A stretch of DNA of 10,050 nucleotides. Origin: Candidatus Omnitrophota bacterium. Lineage in GTDB: Bacteria; Ratteibacteria; UBA8468; B48-G9; JAFGKM01. The first letter of the stretch is position 1. Every line of letters begins with the position of its first letter. The translations under genes were made by a program, and so were the position numbers. The notes beneath the pieces were generated by a model. It had not been told where the DNA came from, made no database searches, and was given only the letters and a program-made list of their open reading frames with translations. This document shows positions 1 to 5,923 of this stretch, one piece after another. The stretch lies in assembly GCA_023818785.1 (NCBI GenBank), contig JAMWCO010000043.1, positions 1 through 10,050 on the forward strand, in the 5' to 3' direction.

Positions 1-468
1 TATTTTTTTCAAAGCAGAAATAACAGCAAAAAATATATTTTTATCTTTTTTAAAATTTTCTTCAATTAAATGAGGTATAACCTCTGTATCTGTTTGAGAA
101 ATAAATTTATGCCCTATCTTTTCAAGTTCTTTTTTTAAAAACTGGTAATTCTCAATAGTTCCATTATGAACAATTGCTATTTCTTTTTTACAATCAAAAT
201 GAGGATGTGCATTTTCTTCAGATATTCTTCCATGAGTTGCCCATCTTGTATGAGAAATCACAATAACTTCTTCGTCTATTTTTAAAGGAATTGATAACAC
301 AAGTTCATCTATTTTCCCTTTCCCAACTTTTTTATCATAAAAGATAAATTTATCATTATTTAAAAAAAACCCACAAGAATCATATCCTCTGTATTCAAGT
401 GCTTTTAAACCATTTTTTATTATCTCCCTTATATTTCCTTTTCCCTTAAAACCAAAAATTCCACACAT
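1..468 (-). CDS. glmS: Glutamine--fructose-6-phosphate aminotransferase (isomerizing), N-terminal part, cut by window edge
   Basis: GlmS makes glucosamine-6-phosphate from fructose-6-phosphate and glutamine, the first committed step of amino-sugar and peptidoglycan precursor synthesis in the cytoplasm. The 156 visible codons begin MCGIFGFKGKG, with Cys2 as the N-terminal nucleophile of class II glutamine amidotransferases once Met is removed. They continue through LKALEYRGYDSCG, SHTRWATHG and HNGTIENY, the conserved glutaminase-domain motifs of GlmS. The two sugar-isomerase (SIS) domains, expected in a protein of about 600 residues, lie beyond position 1. The ATG at 466-468 overlaps the TAA of the upstream zinc-ribbon gene by one base and has an AGAGGA ribosome site inside that gene, so translation is probably coupled. 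No glmS ribozyme is seen upstream. Identity is secure; other class II amidotransferases such as PurF or AsnB do not share the EYRGYDS context. Confidence 0.95.
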   Translation of the reverse strand, partial: MCGIFGFKGKGNIREIIKNGLKALEYRGYDSCGFFLNNDKFIFYDKKVGKGKIDELVLSIPLKIDEEVIVISHTRWATHGRISEENAHPHFDCKKEIAIVHNGTIENYQFLKKELEKIGHKFISQTDTEVIPHLIEENFKKDKNIFFAVISALKKI

Positions 469-599
469 TATTCATCCTCTTTTTTCTCTTTCTTATTCTT
501 CTCAAAACACTCTTTACATATCCATGTTGAATCTTCTGGATAAAAGGCATAAATTTCTTTTTCTTTCTTTTCCTTACCACATAAATCACATCTAATCAT
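468..599 (-). CDS. 43-aa zinc-ribbon protein between the DeoRC gene and glmS
   Basis: This small gene starts at ATG 597-599 behind a strong ribosome site (AAGGAGG at about 603-609) and stops with TAA at 468-470. The protein begins MIRCDLCGKEKKEKE and contains two CxxC pairs (Cys4/Cys7 and Cys28/Cys31) separated by 20 residues, followed by a highly charged Lys/Glu tail. This is the pattern of a minimal zinc ribbon that would bind one zinc ion. It starts 12 nt after the DeoRC-type gene and its stop codon overlaps the glmS start, so the three genes look like one transcript. The function is not known; a small RNA-, DNA- or protein-binding adaptor is possible. The ribosome site, the cysteine spacing and the fit between neighbours argue strongly that the gene is real. 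Confidence 0.8.
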   Translation of the reverse strand: MIRCDLCGKEKKEKEIYAFYPEDSTWICKECFEKNKKEKKEDE

Positions 600-602
600 T
601 TT

Positions 603-609
603 GCCTCCT
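603..609 (-). promoter_or_regulatory. Strong Shine-Dalgarno of the zinc-ribbon gene
   Basis: AAGGAGG read on the minus strand lies a few bases before the ATG at 597-599. It is the strongest ribosome site of the left-hand operon and is the main reason for accepting the 43-codon gene as translated. Confidence 0.75.
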
Positions 610-611
610 TT

Positions 612-1244
612 TTAAACAATGACAACTTTTATTCCAATTTCTTTAAATTTTTTTATTGTAGAAATAAAATTTTTTCCATTTGAGGAATTTGTTATCAATA
701 TATACTCTTTTTTATTTTTTAAATCCATTTTAATCATTCTCATACTTCTTGTCTGGTAAATACATTCTCTTCCTATTTTTGTATCATCTGCAACAATAAT
801 TATCTTTTCTGCTTTTTTAATGAGATGTTCAACCTGCTGAACTGTATAAACATCATCTGCACTTAATCCTTTTATAGAAAAACCAGGAGTTCCTATTATA
901 ATTTTGTCAATTTTTGAAAATGGTAGATATATATTGACTATACTTAAATTTTTTCTTGAAATCTCTCCACTAACAACTCCAACAAAATTCTGTGAGAAAA
1001 AACTATCATATTCTTTAAGATAAAGGTTTAAAACAAAAATATTGTTTGTCCATATTTTCAACATAAAATGAGTAGATGATTTGGCAATTAACTCACCCAC
1101 ATATGAAACAGTTGTTCCAGCCCCTAAAAAAATTTCTTCTCCAAAATTAATATATTCTATCGCCTTTTGAGCAATCCTAATCTTTTTTTCTTTTTCTATA
1201 TCTCTTCTTTTCTCAAAACTTAAAAAAAGGTCATTTATTCCCAT
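612..1244 (-). CDS. DeoR-family C-terminal sensor domain protein lacking the HTH domain
   Basis: The protein matches the DeoRC effector-binding domain (ISOCOT fold) of DeoR-family regulators. In order it shows FEKRRDIEKEKKIRIAQKA, the sugar-phosphate loop GAGTTVSYV, WTNN, VVSGEISRKNLSIV, the GLSADD segment and IIVADDTKIGRECI. Full-length DeoR regulators have about 250 residues with roughly 55 residues of winged HTH before this domain. Here only about 26 residues precede the domain and no HTH can be found in any frame upstream. I start at ATG 1242-1244 (210 aa); an in-frame TTG at 1290-1292 is open, but it lies inside a promoter -35 element. No ribosome site precedes the ATG. It is first in a unit with the zinc-ribbon gene and glmS, so it may sense a sugar phosphate such as glucosamine-6-phosphate (inference). 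It could also act as a small sugar-phosphate enzyme of the ISOCOT fold. Confidence 0.82.
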   Translation of the reverse strand: MGINDLFLSFEKRRDIEKEKKIRIAQKAIEYINFGEEIFLGAGTTVSYVGELIAKSSTHFMLKIWTNNIFVLNLYLKEYDSFFSQNFVGVVSGEISRKNLSIVNIYLPFSKIDKIIIGTPGFSIKGLSADDVYTVQQVEHLIKKAEKIIIVADDTKIGRECIYQTRSMRMIKMDLKNKKEYILITNSSNGKNFISTIKKFKEIGIKVVIV

Positions 1245-1251
1245 ACAAAAA

Positions 1252-1280
1252 ATTTTACATAATGTTTTACAATTTGTCAA
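1252..1280 (-). promoter_or_regulatory. Sigma70-like promoter of the DeoRC/zinc-ribbon/glmS unit
   Basis: On the minus strand a perfect TTGACA (1280 to 1275) is followed after 17 bp by TAAAAT (1257 to 1252). Initiation about 7 nt further would fall at 1244-1245, on the ATG chosen for the DeoRC gene, so the transcript would be leaderless or nearly so. A second TTGACA (1292 to 1287) with TAAAAC (1269 to 1264), also spaced by 17 bp, lies exactly 12 bp upstream. Confidence 0.6.
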
Positions 1281-1306
1281 GTAATTTGTCAATAATTTTG
1301 TAAAAT
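1252..1306. repeat. 12-bp periodic array with flanking inverted repeat, candidate operator
   Basis: AATTTGTCAA occurs twice 12 bp apart (1271-1280 and 1283-1292) and TTTTACA occurs twice 12 bp apart (1253-1259 and 1265-1271). The outermost parts form an inverted repeat, ATTTTACA (1252-1259) with TGTAAAAT (1299-1306). The array covers both promoter variants of the leftward unit, so it could be an operator. AT-richness makes short matches common, so the regulatory role is inferred. Confidence 0.4.
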
Positions 1307-1411
1307 AGGATTTAGTTAGAAAAGAAAATTTAAATATATGAGTTAATCTTATAAAAAACTTTCAATTTTCTTGAGTTTATGCATTTGTTATTTTTCATAA
1401 AATCTAAAAAT

Positions 1412-1440
1412 TTTACTTTATTTTAGAAAAATGTTATAAT
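1412..1440 (+). promoter_or_regulatory. Extended -10 promoter of gap
   Basis: TGTTATAAT (1432-1440) is an extended -10 with a perfect TATAAT. A weak -35, TTTACT (1412-1417), lies 17 bp upstream. Transcription would begin near 1447, giving a leader of about 20 nt that includes the ribosome site AGGAGGG at 1456-1462 before the ATG at 1467. Confidence 0.65.
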
Positions 1441-1466
1441 AAAAAATTAATAAAAAGGAGGGAAAG

Positions 1467-2477
1467 ATGATAAGAGTTGGTATTAATGGTTTTGGAAGAA
1501 TTGGTAGATTAGTTTTAAGAAGTGCTATTGAATTGAATTATGATGGATTTGAATTTGTTGCTGTAAATGATATAACTGATGCAAAAACACTTGCTCATTT
1601 ATTTAAGTATGACTCTAACTATGGAATTTTCAATGGTTCCGTTGAAGCAAGGGAAAAAAGTATAGTTATAAATGGTAAAGAGATAAAAGTTTTAAGTGAA
1701 AAAGAGCCAAAAAATTTACCGTGGAATGAATTAGGAGTTGATATAGTTATTGAATCAACTGGTCTTTTTACAGAAGCAGAAAAAGCAAAAGCACATATAG
1801 ATGGTGGAGCAAAAAAAGTTATAATTACAGCACCTGCAAAAGGAGAAGATGTTACAATAGTTATGGGAGTAAATGAAGATATGTATGACCCTAAAAAACA
1901 TGTAATTCTTTCTAATGCTTCTTGTACAACAAATTGTCTTGCACCAATGGCAAAGGTATTAAATGATAATTTTGGAATAGTTAAAGGACTTATGACAACA
2001 ATCCATGCTTATACAAATGACCAAAGAATTCTTGACCTTCCGCATAAGGATTTAAGAAGAGCAAGAGCAGCAAGTCTTTCAATTATTCCAACAACAACAG
2101 GTGCAGCAAAAGCAATAGGGAAAGTTATACCATCTTTAAACGGGAAAATGCATGGAATTGCTTTGAGAGTTCCTGTTTCAACTGTTTCAATTGTTGATTT
2201 AACTGTATTACTTGAGAAAAAAGTAAGTGTTGAAGAAATAAATTCTACATTCAAAAAAGCATCAGAAACAAATTTAAAAGGGATTCTGCAATATTGTGAT
2301 GAACCCCTTGTTTCAAAGGACTTTGTTAAAAATCAATATTCCTGTATATTTGATGCTCCTTCAACTTATATTGTTGATAATGATTTTGTAAAAGTATTTG
2401 GATGGTATGATAACGAATGGGCTTATAGTTGCAGAGTTGTTGACCTTTTAAACTATATTATCAAAAAAGGAATTTAA
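1467..2477 (+). CDS. gap: Glyceraldehyde-3-phosphate dehydrogenase, type I
   Basis: This cytoplasmic glycolytic enzyme oxidises and phosphorylates glyceraldehyde-3-phosphate to 1,3-bisphosphoglycerate. At 336 aa it has the usual full length. The N-terminal NAD-binding fold shows GINGFGRIGRLVLR (residues 5-18) and the NAD-ribose aspartate in VAVND (Asp35). The catalytic motif SNASCTTNCLAP places the nucleophile at Cys153, and the partner histidine is His180 in TIHAYT. The LDLPHKDLRRARAA segment and the C-terminal WYDNEWAYSCRV are intact. Asp35 together with Leu-Pro at about 191-192 fits NAD rather than NADP preference (family knowledge). The ATG has an excellent AGGAGGG site 4 nt upstream. The next gene begins 9 nt after the stop and is a THEP1-type NTPase, not pgk. 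All catalytic residues are present. Confidence 0.97.
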   Translation: MIRVGINGFGRIGRLVLRSAIELNYDGFEFVAVNDITDAKTLAHLFKYDSNYGIFNGSVEAREKSIVINGKEIKVLSEKEPKNLPWNELGVDIVIESTGLFTEAEKAKAHIDGGAKKVIITAPAKGEDVTIVMGVNEDMYDPKKHVILSNASCTTNCLAPMAKVLNDNFGIVKGLMTTIHAYTNDQRILDLPHKDLRRARAASLSIIPTTTGAAKAIGKVIPSLNGKMHGIALRVPVSTVSIVDLTVLLEKKVSVEEINSTFKKASETNLKGILQYCDEPLVSKDFVKNQYSCIFDAPSTYIVDNDFVKVFGWYDNEWAYSCRVVDLLNYIIKKGI

Positions 2478-2486
2478 AAGTAAAAC

Positions 2487-3002
2487 TTGGTAAAAAATAT
2501 ATTGATTACAGGTCTGCCAGGGACAGGGAAAACCACATTAATTAAAGAAATAATTGCTAATTTAAGAGGAGAAAAGATTGGTTTTTTTACAGAAGAGATA
2601 AAAGAAAAAGGAATTAGAGTTGGTTTTAAGATAATTACTTTAAGTGGAAAAGAAGGAATTCTTTCTCATAAAGATTTTATCTCTCCTTATAAAATTTCAA
2701 AATATTATGTTTCTATTGATAATTTAGAAAATATTGGTGTTGCAGAAATTGAAAAAGGACTTTATTTAAAAAATTGTTTAATTGTAATAGATGAGATAGG
2801 AAAAATGGAGTTATTTTCAGAAAAATTTAAAAAAATTGTAATTTCCTTGTTTGAAAGTCCAAATAAAGTTCTTGCAACAATTATGTATAAACCAAATCCT
2901 TTCTGTGATATTATTAAAAAAAGAAAAGATACAAAAATTTATATTCTTGAAAAAATAAACTTTAACAGAATAAAGGAAGAGATTTTAAGTTATCTAAAAT
3001 AA
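2487..3002 (+). CDS. THEP1-family nucleoside-triphosphatase (P-loop NTPase)
   Basis: THEP1 proteins are small P-loop NTPases first characterised from hyperthermophiles; they hydrolyse ATP, GTP and other NTPs in vitro and their cellular role is unclear. The 171-aa protein has Walker A GLPGTGKTT (residues 9-17), the family segments GFFTEEIKE and RVGFKIITLSGKEG, YYVSIDNLENIGV, and Walker B LIVIDEIGKMELFS with Asp102-Glu103. The usual length is about 170-190 aa, so it is complete. TTG at 2487 is the only sensible start, because Walker A begins at residue 9; no strong ribosome site precedes it, so it may depend on translation of gap, which ends 9 nt upstream. Adenylate-kinase-like kinases are less likely, since the DEIGKMELFS signature is typical of THEP1. 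Co-transcription with gap is inferred from the spacing. Confidence 0.88.
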   Translation: MVKNILITGLPGTGKTTLIKEIIANLRGEKIGFFTEEIKEKGIRVGFKIITLSGKEGILSHKDFISPYKISKYYVSIDNLENIGVAEIEKGLYLKNCLIVIDEIGKMELFSEKFKKIVISLFESPNKVLATIMYKPNPFCDIIKKRKDTKIYILEKINFNRIKEEILSYLK

Positions 3003-3052
3003 TCTTTACAGAAATTTCTAAATCTTTTTGAATAAAGTAAAATATTATAAAA

Positions 3053-3134
3053 GCGAGGGTGGCGGAGATGGCAGACGCGCTGGACTTAGGATCCAGTGGG
3101 GAAACCCATGAGGGTTCAAATCCCTCCCCTCGCA
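3053..3134 (+). tRNA. tRNA-Leu (anticodon UAG)
   Basis: The acceptor stem GCGAGGG (3053-3059) pairs with CCCTCGC (3127-3133), with discriminator A3134. The anticodon stem CTGGA/TCCAG encloses the loop CTTAGGA, giving anticodon UAG, which reads CUN leucine codons. A long variable arm (TGGG-GAAA-CCCA, 3097-3108) marks a class II tRNA, and the T arm is GAGGG-TTCAAAT-CCCTC. CCA is not encoded. It lies 50 nt after the THEP1 stop; an AT-rich TATTAT at 3043-3048 could be a -10, but no convincing -35 is visible, so it may be processed from a longer transcript. Confidence 0.96.
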
Positions 3135-3185
3135 ACTTCTTTTTCTTAAAAAAATTTCCATTAGACCAGTTCCAAAGTAGATTTC

Positions 3186-3214
3186 TTGACATAATTTGTT
3201 TTAAGAGGTAAAAA
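3186..3214 (+). promoter_or_regulatory. Candidate promoter of the ABC transporter/DUF1854 pair
   Basis: A perfect TTGACA at 3186-3191 is followed after 17 bp by TAAAAA at 3209-3214. Transcription would begin near 3221. The -35 is good but the -10 is weak and lies in an A-run, so the assignment is moderate. Confidence 0.45.
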
Positions 3215-3240
3215 AAGAAATATAAAAATTGAAAATAAAA

Positions 3241-5406
3241 ATGAAATCAATAGAGAATATAAAATTAGAAACAGAAGCAGATTTAGATTTTTTTGGTAAT
3301 CCATCTAAAATAAAAGTAATTGTAACTACTAATAAATTGCATATAATTCCTGAAAAGGGTTTTCAGGAAAAAATAAGTTTTGATTTAGAAAGAATAGAAG
3401 GATTTAATATAAGACAAACTGTAGGAAGTGCTTTTCTCCAACTAAAAATAGAAGGACACTATATAGATGTTGTTAGATTTACAAATTCAAATAGATACAA
3501 GTTTTCTCGTCTTATAACACAATTGCAAAATTTAAAAGAAGGGTTACCTGTTTCAAATGAAATTTTAAATCAACCTCATCCTCTTTTATGCCCAAAATGT
3601 AATTTCCCTTTACAAACAGAAGAATCACAATGTCCTAATTGTTTAAAGCAAGGAGCAATTTTATCAAGAGTTTTCTCATTAATTTATGAGTATATGGTTT
3701 GGATTTTTATTATATTTTTTCTTATGATTATAGGAGTTGGGTTAAGTTTAGTCCCGCCAAGAATAACTAAAATTCTTGTTGATGAAGTTTTAACAACCAA
3801 AAGGCATATAGATTGGCTTCCTTATCTTGTAATGATTTTAATAGGAGCAGAATTTTTTAGAGCCCAGATAAATATGCTTGTAGGAACAATTTCTACTTCT
3901 GTAGGGACTTTAATAACAAATAATTTAAGAAAAAAATTATTCAAAAAATTGGAAGAGTTATCTTTAAACTATTATGATATAAATTCTGTTGGAACTATTA
4001 TGACAAGGTTTTCTTCAGATGTAGAAGCATTTCATGGTTTTGTTACTCAAGCAGGACAAGGCTTTTTACTCAATATATTTATGATTATAGGTATTGGAGT
4101 TATGCTTTTTTCTATCAATTGGTTACTTGCATTATATGTTATGATACCAATCCCATTTGTAGTTATAGGAACTTTAATATTTTGGAGAGGCGTCTACCCT
4201 AAATATTTTAAAGTATGGGATAGTCAAGCAAAACTTTCAACATTTTTAAATAATGTTCTTTCTGGAATAAAAACAGTTAAATCATTCTCTCAAGAAGAAA
4301 AAGAATATGGTAGATTTTCTTATTATGCAGATAAACTTAAAGATACAGTGAGAATTGTTAATCTAAATATATCTATCTTTAATCCTTTAATGTCTTTTCT
4401 TTTCAGTTTAGGCGGTTTAATTGTATGGTATATAGGTGGGAAAAATGTTCTTGAAGGGAAATTAACTCTTGGTGAACTTATGGCATTTTTAAGTTATATA
4501 GGAATGTTTTATACTCCTTTAACAAACCTTGCCCTTTTATCAACATGGTTTAGCAATTTTACAACAGCAAGTCATAGAATTTTTGAAGTTCTTGATACTG
4601 AATCACAAGTAAAAGAACCAAAAAAATATGTTAAACTTTTTAAAATAGAAGGAAATATAGAATTTAAAAATGTAACATTTGGCTATGACCCATATCAACC
4701 AGTTATTAAAGATATAAGTTTTAAAATAGAGCCAGGAGAAATAGTAGGAATTGTTGGGAAAAGTGGAAGTGGTAAGACAACAATTTTAAATTTATTATGT
4801 AAATTTTATGATGTTCAAAAGGGTAGTATTTTAATTGATGGGATAGATATAAGAGAAATACCTTCTACAGAATTAAGAAAACATATTGGTCTTGTTTTAC
4901 AGGAACCATTTTTATTCAGAGGGACAATTGCTGAAAATATATCTTATGGAAAATCTGATGCAACTTTAGAAGAAATAATAAATGCAGCAAAAATTGCAAA
5001 CGCTCATGAATTTATTATGAAAATGCCAAATGGTTATGACACTCTTCTTGGAGAAAAAGGAGCGGGTCTTTCAGGTGGAGAAAAACAGAGAATAACAATT
5101 GCAAGAGCAATTTTATGTAATCCTTCTATTTTAATATTAGATGAAGCGACCTCTTCTGTTGATACAGAATCAGAAAAGAAAATTCAAGATGCTCTATCTA
5201 CTTTATGGAAAGGAAGAACCACAATAATTGTTGCTCATAGATTGTCAACACTGAAAGATGCTGATAAAATCTTAGTAATAGATAATGGTAGAATAGTTGA
5301 ATCAGGGAATCATTTAGAATTAATGAAAAAGAAAGGTGTTTATTATAATCTTATTGTTATGCAGACACAACTTGCAAGTATTGATGAGGTATTAATAAAT
5401 GAATAA
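3241..5406 (+). CDS. ABC exporter half-transporter with N-terminal PH-like-looking domain and zinc ribbon
   Basis: The 721-aa protein (from ATG 3241) fuses membrane and ATPase domains and probably works as a homodimeric exporter. Residues about 1-105 form a soluble, beta-rich domain resembling bacterial PH-like folds. A zinc ribbon follows, with CPKC at 117-120 and CPNC at 131-134. Six membrane helices lie between about 150 and 440. The nucleotide-binding domain has Walker A GKSGSGKTT (506-514), Q-loop Gln554, signature LSGGE (610-614), Walker B with Asp634-Glu635, and the H-loop His666, all intact. Typical exporters of this kind have about 580 residues and lack the first 135. TTG 3229 is an alternative start; neither has a clear ribosome site. 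The gene overlaps the DUF1854 gene by 8 nt. The substrate is unknown; related pairs are named cyanophycin-metabolism-associated in some proteobacteria, but no cyanophycin gene is visible here. Confidence 0.9.
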   Translation: MKSIENIKLETEADLDFFGNPSKIKVIVTTNKLHIIPEKGFQEKISFDLERIEGFNIRQTVGSAFLQLKIEGHYIDVVRFTNSNRYKFSRLITQLQNLKEGLPVSNEILNQPHPLLCPKCNFPLQTEESQCPNCLKQGAILSRVFSLIYEYMVWIFIIFFLMIIGVGLSLVPPRITKILVDEVLTTKRHIDWLPYLVMILIGAEFFRAQINMLVGTISTSVGTLITNNLRKKLFKKLEELSLNYYDINSVGTIMTRFSSDVEAFHGFVTQAGQGFLLNIFMIIGIGVMLFSINWLLALYVMIPIPFVVIGTLIFWRGVYPKYFKVWDSQAKLSTFLNNVLSGIKTVKSFSQEEKEYGRFSYYADKLKDTVRIVNLNISIFNPLMSFLFSLGGLIVWYIGGKNVLEGKLTLGELMAFLSYIGMFYTPLTNLALLSTWFSNFTTASHRIFEVLDTESQVKEPKKYVKLFKIEGNIEFKNVTFGYDPYQPVIKDISFKIEPGEIVGIVGKSGSGKTTILNLLCKFYDVQKGSILIDGIDIREIPSTELRKHIGLVLQEPFLFRGTIAENISYGKSDATLEEIINAAKIANAHEFIMKMPNGYDTLLGEKGAGLSGGEKQRITIARAILCNPSILILDEATSSVDTESEKKIQDALSTLWKGRTTIIVAHRLSTLKDADKILVIDNGRIVESGNHLELMKKKGVYYNLIVMQTQLASIDEVLINE

Positions 5407-5911
5407 TAAAATTGAATATCTTACACCAAAAAATATAAAAATTTTAAGAGGCGAATTTAACACGATAAATATTTTTTTAAAAGATGGAAGAATTTATAAA
5501 GGAGTGGTGGCTATTTCTTGCTTTCCTATAAGAGAGCCATATAAATTTATTTCTTTATTCTATCAAAAAGAAACAGGAGAAATTGAAGAGATAGGTATAA
5601 TTAAAGATGTTTTAATTTTCCCAGAAGAAGAAAAGAAACTTATCTTGGAAACACTGAACAAACACTATTTTTCATTTGTAATAACAAAAATATTTGATAT
5701 CAAATGGGAATTTGGATTCCTTCTGTTTGATGTAAAAACAGATAAGGGTGAAAAAAAATTCTATTTAAAATGGGAAAGAAGCAGAGCAATTGATTTTGGA
5801 GAAAGAGGAAAGATTTTAATAGACATTTTTGAAGATAGATACATAATACCAGATGTTGAAAAACTTACACAATTTGAAAAAAACTTATTCACAAAATTTA
5901 TATATTGGTAA
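5399..5911 (+). CDS. DUF1854 family protein, partner of the ABC exporter
   Basis: The 170-aa soluble protein matches the DUF1854 pattern as I know it: SCFPIREPYKFISLFY near residues 40-55, EIGIIKDVLIFPEEEKK, a KHYFSFVITKIFDIKWEFGF stretch, a TDKGEKKFYLKW strand and DIFEDRYIIPDVEKL near the end. There is no signal peptide, membrane segment or cysteine cluster. Its ATG lies inside the end of the ABC transporter gene (8-nt overlap) behind GAGG at 5386-5389, so production is probably coupled. In other bacteria DUF1854 genes commonly accompany this type of transporter with an N-terminal extension, which suggests a regulatory or accessory subunit on the cytoplasmic side. No enzymatic motif can be identified and the biochemical function is unknown. 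Confidence 0.8.
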   Translation: MNNKIEYLTPKNIKILRGEFNTINIFLKDGRIYKGVVAISCFPIREPYKFISLFYQKETGEIEEIGIIKDVLIFPEEEKKLILETLNKHYFSFVITKIFDIKWEFGFLLFDVKTDKGEKKFYLKWERSRAIDFGERGKILIDIFEDRYIIPDVEKLTQFEKNLFTKFIYW

Positions 5912-5923
5912 GAGATTGAATTC

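Noticed and set aside
469..611. glmS ribozyme or riboswitch upstream of glmS
   Set aside because: The space is occupied by the zinc-ribbon gene, with only 12 nt untranslated, leaving no room for the ribozyme.
1245..1292. TTG start at 1290-1292 for the DeoRC protein
   Set aside because: The TTG is part of a TTGACA box and the added residues match nothing in the family.
1293..1466. Missing HTH domain of the DeoR protein encoded upstream with a frameshift
   Set aside because: The minus-strand frames upstream contain stops and only short non-HTH peptides, so a simple frameshift does not explain the missing domain.
2009..2254. Minus-strand open frame of 81 codons inside gap
   Set aside because: It is antisense to the fully conserved gap coding sequence, has no recognisable domain and is a shadow frame.
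2962..3192. Minus-strand open frame of 76 codons across the tRNA
   Set aside because: It runs through the tRNA-Leu gene on the opposite strand; its RGEGFEPSW-like stretch is the usual false protein from antisense tRNA translation.
3053..3228. tRNA-Leu as an integration site of a mobile element
   Set aside because: No integrase gene, no repeated tRNA 3' end and no phage-like gene appear in the window.
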